NCBI GenBank assembly: GCA_023386815.1
Contig: JAEWIZ010000006.1
Span: 14,011 to 78,010, forward strand
DNA length: 64,000 nt
Direction of reading: 5' to 3'
Source: Bacillota bacterium
GTDB taxonomy: Bacteria; Bacillota; Clostridia; Lachnospirales; Lachnospiraceae
The number at the start of each line of letters is the position of its first letter. Position 1 is the stretch's first letter. The notes beneath the pieces were generated by a model. The model did not search any database. It was not told the origin of the DNA and worked only from the letters and a program-made list of their open reading frames with translations. This document shows positions 43,781 through 52,100 of this stretch, one piece after another. The position numbers and the translations under genes were made by a program.

Positions 43781-43783
43781 AAA

Positions 43784-45076
43784 ATGAATTCAATTAAAAC
43801 ATTTGTAAAAGAGTTACACGATTTTCTTATTTTGTGGTTGACACAGTCCTTTTCGTCATTGGGAAGTTCCATGACGAATTTTGCACTGGTGATATGGTCC
43901 TATCAGCAATATGGCTCCGCTTTGCAAACAGCATTGCTTGCTATTTGTTCCTATGTACCTTATGTACTGATGAGTATTTTTGCAGGTGCACTAAGTGATC
44001 GCTGGAATAAAAAGAGTTGTATGCTTTTCTGTGATAGCTTCGCGGCGGGATGCTCGGTTATTGTACTGGTTCTGCTTCAGGCAGGCAAACTAGAATTATG
44101 GCATCTGTACTTTTTAAATGGAATAAACGGTTTGATGAACACAGTTCAGCAGCCGGCTGCTGATGTAACAACAAGCCTGTTGACTCCTAAAAAGTACTAT
44201 CAAAGAGTTAGCGGAATGCGATCGTTTTCCAATGCCCTTGTCACTGTAATCACACCGGTCTTGGCAACTGCATTCCTATCCTTGTTCAGTATAGAGCTGG
44301 TTATTGTATTTGACTTATTTAGTTTTGGTATGGCTTTTGTCTCATTATTGTTCTTTGTGAAAATTCCTGAGTTAAAAAAGGATGATGAAGCAAAGGAAAC
44401 GATACTTAGATCAGCAAAAGCGGGAGTGCATTATTTAATACAGCATCGAGGAATTCTTGATTTAATCCTGTTTCTGGCAGCAATTAATTTGATTGCTTCC
44501 GTATATAACGCTGCACTTCCAGCCATGATTTTATCAAAACAAGCAGGAAATGAAGTGGGTTTGGGACTTGTAAATATGACGGCAGGGCTAGCAACCTTGG
44601 CAGGAAGTTTGATGGTTTCCTTCTTACCTGCCCCTAAGAGTAGGATTCGAGTGATATGTAATACTCTTTTGTTTTCCATGAGCACGGAAAATTTCTTTTT
44701 AGCCTTTGGAGCCTCAACACCTGTATGGTGTATTGGGGCTGTGCTAGGGTGGATTGCTATACCGATCATGGGGGCAAATATGGATGTGCTTTTGAGAAAT
44801 AAGATACCCATAGAAATGCAGGGACGTGTTTACTCGGCTCGAAATACCTTGCAGTTTTTTACGATTCCAATCGGATATTTTCTGGGTGGGGTTTTGGTCG
44901 ATCAAATATTTGAGCCTCTGATGAAGGTGCAGAAACCGGATAGTTTACCGGTGATCCTATTTGGAAGTGGAAAAGGATCTGGTGCAGCATTGTTGTTTTT
45001 TGTTCTTGCATTTGCAGGTATTGCGGTTTGCGTAATTTTTAGAAAAGATGTTCATATCTGGCAATTAGATAAGTAA
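43784..45076 (+). CDS. MFS efflux pump of the DHA3 (macrolide efflux, Mef-like) family
   Basis: This is a twelve-helix major facilitator of 430 residues. Its Mef-like features are a short N-terminus ending in FLILWLTQSFSSLGSSMTNFAL, quoted in part as FLILWLTQSFSSLGSS, and the loop-2 motif GALSDRWNKKSCMLFCD, followed by NTVQQPAADVTTSLLTP. DHA3 members export macrolides, lincosamides or other amphipathic drugs, though many are uncharacterized. The leader peptide and alternative helices upstream strengthen a ribosome-targeting antibiotic as inducer and perhaps substrate. SD AAGGAG (43768-43773) is 10 bases from ATG. It is monocistronic, with a terminator at 45083. Confidence 0.85.
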   Translation: MNSIKTFVKELHDFLILWLTQSFSSLGSSMTNFALVIWSYQQYGSALQTALLAICSYVPYVLMSIFAGALSDRWNKKSCMLFCDSFAAGCSVIVLVLLQAGKLELWHLYFLNGINGLMNTVQQPAADVTTSLLTPKKYYQRVSGMRSFSNALVTVITPVLATAFLSLFSIELVIVFDLFSFGMAFVSLLFFVKIPELKKDDEAKETILRSAKAGVHYLIQHRGILDLILFLAAINLIASVYNAALPAMILSKQAGNEVGLGLVNMTAGLATLAGSLMVSFLPAPKSRIRVICNTLLFSMSTENFFLAFGASTPVWCIGAVLGWIAIPIMGANMDVLLRNKIPIEMQGRVYSARNTLQFFTIPIGYFLGGVLVDQIFEPLMKVQKPDSLPVILFGSGKGSGAALLFFVLAFAGIAVCVIFRKDVHIWQLDK

Positions 45077-45082
45077 TCATAG

Positions 45083-45122
45083 AAACCTATCAACGATCAA
45101 AACACAGTTGATAGGTTTTCCT
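45083..45122 (+). terminator. Terminator of the MFS pump gene
   Basis: AAACCTATCAAC (45083-45094) pairs with GTTGATAGGTTT (45107-45118), followed by TCCTTT. Confidence 0.75.
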
Positions 45123-45257
45123 TTGAAGTATGAAATATAACAAATACATAATTGTAATATTGGTGGCGATTATTGAAAAGGTGATGTAAAATGGAAATAA
45201 TATAAATTATAGACCAATGAATATTACAATAAAAAGGAAGTAACACCTGGAGGGATT

Positions 45258-46604
45258 ATGGTAGTGATTAAAAAGCAAAAGAAATTAATATATATAGCAG
45301 CACTTTGCTTGCTTTTAACCGGCTGCAGTATTTCAAGTAAGGATAATAAGCAGCCGGTCATTGACTCTGGTAAGAAAATTACGATGTATGTCACTACAGA
45401 TATTCACTATCTGGCGGCGAGCTTACATGATAACGGTGCGGCTTATCAGAGATACATTGCTACCAGTGACGGACGGCAACTAAACTATGTGACAGAGATT
45501 ACAGACGCCTTTGCTACAGAGGTAGAAACCCAGAAACCGGATATTTTAATTGTTAGCGGCGACTTAACCAACAATGGTGAGAAGGATAGTCATTTGAAGC
45601 TGGCAAAGATATTTGATGAAATTGAAAAAAAAGCCGGAACTAGAGTTTTTGTTATTCCCGGTAATCATGATATAGAAAATCCTTGGGCTAGAAGCATAAA
45701 AGGTGAGGAACAATATGTGACCGATTATATTAGTAGTGATGATTTTGCATCAATCTATGAGGAGTTCGGATATAAGGAAGCGATATCTAGAGATAAGACG
45801 ACGTTAAGCTACTTGGCGGCACCCTCAAAAGATGTTTGGCTGTTAATGCTGGATACGAATGTATATAAAACCAATATGAAATACGGAGCGCCTGCTGCCT
45901 ATGGACGAATTGAGCAGGAGACCTTGCAATGGATTAGGGAATGCAGTAAGCTGGCTAAGGAGAGTAATGCACAGATGATTACAGTAATGCATCATAATCT
46001 CTTAAAGCACAGTCCGGTATTAAGTTATGGATTCACTTTAGATAATTATGAAGAGGTTCTGGAAGTTTTAGAGGACTGTGATGTAAAACTGGCGTTAAGC
46101 GGACATATTCATATTCAGGATATTAAAAGCAGTAAGAATGAGGAAACGCCAATCTATGATGTTGTAACGAGTTCCCTTTCTACCTATCCGCAGCAGTACG
46201 GGATCCTGGAGTATGATCCGGCACAGGGTCTTGATTACCATACTAATCGTGTGGATGTAGAGAACTGGGCAAAGAGTGAAAAGCTTCAAAATGAATATTT
46301 ACTGAAGTTTCGTGAGTATTCAGAAAAATATTTCGCAGACGCTGCTTATAAAAGAATTTATAAGCAATTGAAGGAAGCGGACCTTTATTCCGAATATGAA
46401 ATAGAGCTTATGTCAGATACCGTGAGTCGCTTAAATGTAAACTATTTTGCAGGTACAACTCCCTTTGTACGGGAGGAAATTCTAGAGACAGAGGGCTATA
46501 AGTTGTGGCGAAAGGCAGAAGAACCGGAAAGAATGGTTCGGTATGTAAATAGTATGATTTATGATTATAAGATAGATAATACCAAGCTACACATTTCGAA
46601 GTGA
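45258..46604 (+). CDS. Metallophosphoesterase lipoprotein
   Basis: A lipoprotein signal (LLLTGC, Cys23) precedes a calcineurin-type phosphoesterase domain (about 40-310) with all metal motifs: DIHYL, SGDLTNNGE, PGNHDIE, VMHHN and SGHIHIQ. The C-terminal 140 residues are helical and unassigned. It is therefore anchored outside the membrane and probably hydrolyses an extracellular phosphoester. Nucleotides, phospholipid head groups or teichoic acid are all possible. The start ATG follows GGAGGG. It is monocistronic and convergent with the FliK-like gene. Confidence 0.88.
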   Translation: MVVIKKQKKLIYIAALCLLLTGCSISSKDNKQPVIDSGKKITMYVTTDIHYLAASLHDNGAAYQRYIATSDGRQLNYVTEITDAFATEVETQKPDILIVSGDLTNNGEKDSHLKLAKIFDEIEKKAGTRVFVIPGNHDIENPWARSIKGEEQYVTDYISSDDFASIYEEFGYKEAISRDKTTLSYLAAPSKDVWLLMLDTNVYKTNMKYGAPAAYGRIEQETLQWIRECSKLAKESNAQMITVMHHNLLKHSPVLSYGFTLDNYEEVLEVLEDCDVKLALSGHIHIQDIKSSKNEETPIYDVVTSSLSTYPQQYGILEYDPAQGLDYHTNRVDVENWAKSEKLQNEYLLKFREYSEKYFADAAYKRIYKQLKEADLYSEYEIELMSDTVSRLNVNYFAGTTPFVREEILETEGYKLWRKAEEPERMVRYVNSMIYDYKIDNTKLHISK

Positions 46605-46653
46605 TCAAATTGATTTTTAATAAGTTTAGCTCAAATAAAGGTATCGTTAAAAG

Positions 46654-46709
46654 GAATGAGTCAAAGAGCAGGGTAGATGCCGGTAGATGCCCTGCTCTTT
46701 GATTCGTTC
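46654..46709. terminator. Bidirectional terminator between phosphoesterase and FliK-like genes
   Basis: A 20-bp stem with two G-T pairs (46654-46673 with 46690-46709, core CAAAGAGCAGGG/CCCTGCTCTTTG) has a 16-nt loop. Its right arm overlaps the stop codon of the minus-strand gene. Confidence 0.75.
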
Positions 46710-48621
46710 ATGTTCGAATATCAAAGGTATATCGTTTCACATTGCTGTCTTGTGAGCTTTGTTCTATGAAATCTTTACTGAAGTTCGGCTTGTTATAAGT
46801 GTCAGTAACGGTTGCTTTCAGGCTATAAGTTTTTTCCTGCAAAGCAGCTGTAAGACTATCCAGGTGGTCTTTGATCAGAGCAACGGTTTCTTTATTCTCT
46901 ACATAGAAATCGGCTTGAAGCTGTTTGTTGCCAAACATTTGTAAATAGACATTTAAGGAACCTAAGTTTAACATCTCCAGGTGGAGTAATACGCTTAAAG
47001 GTTCCGAATCATTTTTTTGATTTTTCTTCTTTGAAAAAATGTAAAGCTCGGTATGGGCAGCATCATTTTTAAATTGAACAGGAAGCTGCAAATAGGTAAA
47101 GGCTTGGTTCAGATCCTTCATAAACTGGAGATTTTCTCTCAGGTTTTGAACCGGATGTTGCAAACGGTCACTATCTGATAAGCTGGGTTGATCTTCCATT
47201 AAGCGATGAAGCTGATTTAAGTCCTCCGATAATTCCTTTAATAAATTGGTAACTGAGGATTTGTCAGCAAATTTATTGGAAGGAACCGTCCATTTTCTTA
47301 GGAAGGCTGCTTCAAAAAGTTTAGTATACTCGGGAGATTGAATTAGTGCTGCAGCAGCAGAGGGGTCTAATTTTGGAAGTTGTTCCTGAAGAAGGGTAAA
47401 AAGTTCCTTCATAGTTATGCTGCCTTTGGTTATCTGATCTCTTAGTATCTGTGCATGTGGTGAGTCAGGTGAGCCTTTTAGTAACTCTGTAAATATAGCC
47501 CGCGCCTGGTTATTTAGTATTTTTAATAATTGTGGGGACGAATTTGGATCAGTTTCATATTCCTCCAATAATTTCGAAAACAATTTGAAGTCATCTTCTG
47601 TAAACACATTTTGTGATGCTCCATGAGAGATTTGAGGGGAAAGCTCTTGCTTAGAATGGACTTCCATCATTGGGTCAAATAAGGCAATGGCCTCACTTAT
47701 GGATAAGGTTCCGCTTTGTATTTTGCCAGTCAAATCTGCGGAAAGCACTTCAGAAAATGATGGATTATCCATGTTATGCTGTTCAAATAATGCACTCAAG
47801 TGCTTTAATTGACTTTGACTAAAAATACTGTTTAACGTAGAAGGCTCCTGCGCGGAGGTACCAGAGACAGGATATAGGATATCAATCAGTGACTGATTTG
47901 TTTGCAATGCTCTGGTAACGGGAGGATTCGCAGTGGTGCTTTCCAGGTGAGAATCAAGGGTAGGTAGGGTGAGCAGCTCTGATAAATTATGTGAAATTGT
48001 CCGTATATCATTGATTAGTTGATGTGTTCCACTCTGATAGGCTTCAAACTGCTTTATATTTGCTGTTGTAAGAGGCAGATTATTCTTGTACATGAGTACC
48101 AATGTTTGGGGTGATGCCTTTTGGTTAACAATTGAGATACGAAGTAGAGCTTGCAGGGTTTGTTTGTCAATGGGCAGGCGATTGGCTAACAGCTCTGCGA
48201 CAATGGCTTTATTACGATCTGTCAAGGGGAATCCGGAAGCGGTTAAGGCTTTACCAATGGTCGCAACTTCCTGGGAGGTAAGGTTTTCAGGAAGATACTT
48301 AAGAACATAACTGCCGGAGGCTTCGCCGGTAACGGTAAACACAGCTTCTTGCCCTATGGACAAAGGAATATCACCGGATAGGCTGGCGGTCAAAGTTTCC
48401 TTGCCAGGTTCTAGTTGTATGGTAACTTCATTATATCTGTGATCCAGAACTTGGCCTCTTAAGATTTGACCCTCCCTAAGCTCCAGTGGTTTTCCTTGGT
48501 CAGCACTGGTGGAAGCTTTTTTACGGGAAACCTCAGAAGCGGCTCTATTTTGCGCACTTGATCGTGTGATCTGTGATTTGCCTGATTGATAGCCCGTTAA
48601 GTGGGAGTTATATAGATCCAT
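46708..48621 (-). CDS. FliK-like flagellar hook-length control family protein
   Basis: This 637-residue, Gln/Ser/Thr/Leu-rich, largely helical protein has no signal peptide, as expected for a type III export substrate. The C-terminal 130 residues contain the pattern LLHLEMLNLGSLNVYLQMF and then QADFYVENKETVALIKDHL. This matches the FliK/Flg_hook C-terminal domain (LxLxPxxLGxVxV...). FliK measures hook length and switches export specificity. The rest of the flagellar cluster is absent here, so this is an orphan copy or a relative with another role. RBS AAAGGAT precedes ATG. Confidence 0.65.
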   Translation of the reverse strand: MDLYNSHLTGYQSGKSQITRSSAQNRAASEVSRKKASTSADQGKPLELREGQILRGQVLDHRYNEVTIQLEPGKETLTASLSGDIPLSIGQEAVFTVTGEASGSYVLKYLPENLTSQEVATIGKALTASGFPLTDRNKAIVAELLANRLPIDKQTLQALLRISIVNQKASPQTLVLMYKNNLPLTTANIKQFEAYQSGTHQLINDIRTISHNLSELLTLPTLDSHLESTTANPPVTRALQTNQSLIDILYPVSGTSAQEPSTLNSIFSQSQLKHLSALFEQHNMDNPSFSEVLSADLTGKIQSGTLSISEAIALFDPMMEVHSKQELSPQISHGASQNVFTEDDFKLFSKLLEEYETDPNSSPQLLKILNNQARAIFTELLKGSPDSPHAQILRDQITKGSITMKELFTLLQEQLPKLDPSAAAALIQSPEYTKLFEAAFLRKWTVPSNKFADKSSVTNLLKELSEDLNQLHRLMEDQPSLSDSDRLQHPVQNLRENLQFMKDLNQAFTYLQLPVQFKNDAAHTELYIFSKKKNQKNDSEPLSVLLHLEMLNLGSLNVYLQMFGNKQLQADFYVENKETVALIKDHLDSLTAALQEKTYSLKATVTDTYNKPNFSKDFIEQSSQDSNVKRYTFDIRT

Positions 48622-48883
48622 AAAGTGAAATCCTTTCTGTTAGTAGCTGTCTGTGATAGCTTATATAACGAATCAGAATAGAGGTAACTATACTTTATAT
48701 CGACAATAGGATTTGATTAGTTTATAATAGAAGTTATCAGAAATTATTTTTACGTAGTCGGGACTAGCTCTAGAAAACTTTAAATTATTAAGATTTGAGA
48801 CTGGGAATCGTTAGAATCTAAGGATTTTAAAGTTAATGTTTTAATAAAATTATGTATTTGAACAATAAATTTGTAAAAAATAC
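48622..48883. other. Intergenic stretch between FliK-like gene and gltB promoter
   Basis: This first half of the 535-bp gap is AT-rich. It must contain the minus-strand FliK-like promoter, though I cannot assign boxes. A partly repeated AAACTTTAAATT/TTTTAAAGTT pair near 48776 and 48828 is the only notable dyad. Confidence 0.35.
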
Positions 48884-48974
48884 TTGAATTCTATAAGGAT
48901 CTATTATATAATCAACGCAATAAAAACAAAGGCGTTTTTAGACTTACATTGATAAGTCTATCTACGTCTTTTTT
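48884..48974 (+). promoter_or_regulatory. gltB promoter followed at once by a terminator (putative attenuator)
   Basis: TTGAAT (48884-48889) and TATAAT (48907-48912) have 17-bp spacing. Fourteen bases past the -10 box is CAAAGGCGTT (48927-48936), the same decamer at the same place as in the glnA leader. AAAGGCGT (48928-48935) pairs with ACGTCTTT (48964-48971) around an inner perfect hairpin AGACTTA-CATTGA-TAAGTCT (48940-48959, six-base loop), followed by six T. An alternative pairing is AACGC (48913-48917 region) with GCGTT. The long leader to gltB (about 240 nt) implies regulated read-through. Confidence 0.65.
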
Positions 48975-49156
48975 ATTGTGTGCGAATATATGCAAATGGC
49001 TGCAATTAGCCAATGACCCTGAAATATTTACGAAGGGGACGCATTACGATAACATGGAATTGAAGGCTCTTACCTTTATCCTTTACCCGGGAGAAATAAG
49101 ATGTGGAAAGGATATAAGGAAAAATACAAGTTATTAAGTTTTAGTAAAGGAAGAGG
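48975..49156. other. gltB leader downstream of the attenuator
   Basis: 182 bp lie between the attenuator T run and the gltB start. I see no second hairpin terminator and no convincing leader ORF. The open frame across it starts inside the hairpin at a TTG without an RBS. AAAGGAAGAGG at 49146-49156 is the gltB ribosome binding site. Confidence 0.4.
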
Positions 49157-52100
49157 ATGCATATGGAGAAGATGAGAGAGGAAATAACACAGGTTCCCCA
49201 GGGGTTATATGACCCAAGATTTGAGCATGATAACTGCGGTATTGGTGCGGTGGTAAACATGAAGGGAATTAAGACACATGTGGCTGTGGAAAATGCATTG
49301 AAAATCGTAGAAAATCTGGAGCACCGTGCCGGTAAGGATGCGAATGGTCATACTGGTGATGGTGTGGGTATCCTACTTCAGATTTCTCACAAATTCTTTT
49401 CTAAGGTGGCTAAACCATTAGGAATTGAGCTTGGCGATGAGCGTGACTATGGTGTTGGTATGTTTTTCTTCCCACAGGACGAGTTAGCGCGTAATCAGGC
49501 AAAGAAGATGTTTGAGATCGTTGTACAAAAGGAAGGCTTAAAGCTGTTAGGCTGGAGAGAGGTTGCTGTAAAGCCGGAGTATTTAGGTGAAAGAGCCCTT
49601 GCCTGTATGCCTCATATTACACAGTGTTTTATTAAAAGACCTGCAAATGTTGAAAAAGGTCTTGACTTTGATCGGAAGTTATACATTGCAAGAAGAATCT
49701 TTGAACAAAGCAACGACAATACCTACGTGGTTTCCTTATCCAGCCGTACCATTGTTTACAAGGGTATGTTCCTGGTAAATCAGCTTCGTCTGTTTTTTGC
49801 GGATTTACAGGATCAGGATTATGAGAGTGCAATTGCAACGGTCCACTCCAGATTTTCAACGAATACAAATCCAAGCTGGCAAAGAGCTCATCCGAATCGT
49901 TTTATCGTTCATAATGGTGAAATCAATACGATTCGTGGTAATGCAGATAAGATGCTTGCCAGGGAAGAGAATATGTCATCTGAGTTCTTAAAGGGTGAGA
50001 TGCACAAGGTTCTCCCCGTAATTAACAGTGAAGGTTCTGACTCTGCTATGCTTGATAATACCCTGGAATTTTTGGTTATGAGCGGAATGGAGCTTCCTCT
50101 TGCAGTTATGATTACAATTCCGGAGCCTTGGAACAATGATACCTCCATGAGCAGAGAAAAGAGTGACTTCTACCAATATTATGCGACTATGATGGAGCCC
50201 TGGGATGGTCCTGCCTCCATTCTATTCTCTGATGGAGATATTATGGGTGCAGTCCTTGATCGAAATGGTTTAAGACCCTCCCGTTATTATATTACAAAGG
50301 ATGGTTACCTAATCCTCTCCTCCGAGGTAGGTGTTCTTGATATACCTGCGGATATGATTCTAAGAAAGGAAAGACTTCGTCCAGGTAAAATGCTTTTAGT
50401 TGATACCATCAAAGGTTGTTTGATTGACGACGAAGACCTTAAAAATAACTATGCAAACCGTAAACCTTATGGTGAGTGGTTAGATCAGAATCTGATCACC
50501 TTAAAGAGTATTCACATTCCGAATAAGAAGGTGGCAGAGTACTCACAAGAAGAGCTTGCACGACTTCAAAAGGCCTTTGGTTACTCCTATGAAGATTATA
50601 AAACGTCCATCCTACCAATGGCTGAAAGTGGACAGGAGGCAGTCGCAGCTATGGGTGTTGACTCACCGATTCCTGTGTTATCAAAGAATAATCCTCCATT
50701 GTTCTCTTACTTTAAACAGCTGTTTGCTCAGGTTACTAATCCTCCGATTGATGCGATCCGTGAGGAGATCGTAACTGCCACTTCCATCTATATTGGTGAG
50801 GATGGCAACATTCTGGAAGAAAAAGCAGAGAACTGTAAGGTATTAAAGATTAATAACCCGATCTTAACAAACACAGATTTATTAAAAATTAAATATATGA
50901 AAGCTCCCGGCTTCAAGGTAGAAGAGATCTCAATGCTTTATTATAAAAATACTTCCTTGGAAAAGGCAATCGATCATATGTGCCTGGATGCAGACCGAGC
51001 TTATAAGGAAGGAGCTAATATCTTAATTCTCTCCGACCGTGGTGTTGATGAGAATCATGTGGCAATTCCATCCTTACTTGCTGTTTCAGCATTACAACAG
51101 CACTTAGTGCGTACCAAGAAGAGAACTGCTCTCGGGATTATCGTAGAAAGTGCCGAGCCAAGAGATGTCCATCATTTTGCCTGTCTCTTAGGGTTTGGTG
51201 CATGTGCTGTTAACCCTTACCTGGCACAGGAAACCATTCGTCAGTTAATTAATAACAATATGCTGGATAAGGATTACTATGCGGCTGTTGATGATTATAA
51301 TAAGGCAATTGTAAAGAGTATCGTAAAAATCGCTTCGAAAATGGGTATTTCAACGATCCAGTCCTATCAGGGCTCCAAGATTTTTGAAGCCATCGGTATT
51401 AGCAAGGAAGTAATCGATAAGTATTTTACCGGCACCGTGAGCCGTGTGGGTGGTATCACCTTAAAAGAGATGGAGAAGCAGGTTGATGTGCTTCATGCAA
51501 AAGCCTTCGATCCACTTGGCTTAAACACAGACCTCACCATGGACAGTAATGGTTCCCATAAGCTGCGTAGTGGAAAAGAGGAGCATTTATATAATCCTAA
51601 GACGATCCACTTACTTCAGCAGTCAACCCGTACCGGCAATTATGAGATATTCAAGGAGTATTCAAAAGAGATTACGGCAGAACAGGAAAAGGTTAATTTA
51701 AGAGGTTTATTTGAAATTAATTATCCGGAGCAGGGTATCAGCCTTGATGAGGTGGAAAGTGTTGATTCTATAGTAAAACGCTTTAAAACCGGTGCTATGT
51801 CCTATGGCTCCATTTCACAGGAAGCACATGAAGCTATGGCGATCGCTATGAACCGTCTTGGGGGCAAATCCAACAGCGGTGAGGGTGGTGAAGCCTTAGA
51901 ACGTCTCACGGTAGGTGAGGATGGCTTAAACAGATGCTCTGCAATTAAGCAGGTGGCCTCTGGTAGATTCGGAGTTACCAGTCAGTATTTGGTAAGTGCG
52001 AAAGAAATCCAGATTAAGATGGCACAGGGCGCGAAGCCTGGTGAAGGCGGACAGTTACCGGCAGAAAAGGTATATCCATGGATTGCTAAGACAAGACATT

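Noticed and set aside
48940..48959. Classical ANTAR target (hexaloop with A1 and G4) in the gltB leader
   Set aside because: The loop is six bases (CATTGA) but lacks A at 1 and G at 4, and no second hexaloop hairpin precedes it. I therefore claim only a shared attenuator, not a proven ANTAR site.
48949..49137. Open frame of about 62 codons between the gltB attenuator and gltB
   Set aside because: It begins at a TTG within the terminator hairpin, has no ribosome binding site and resembles no protein family.
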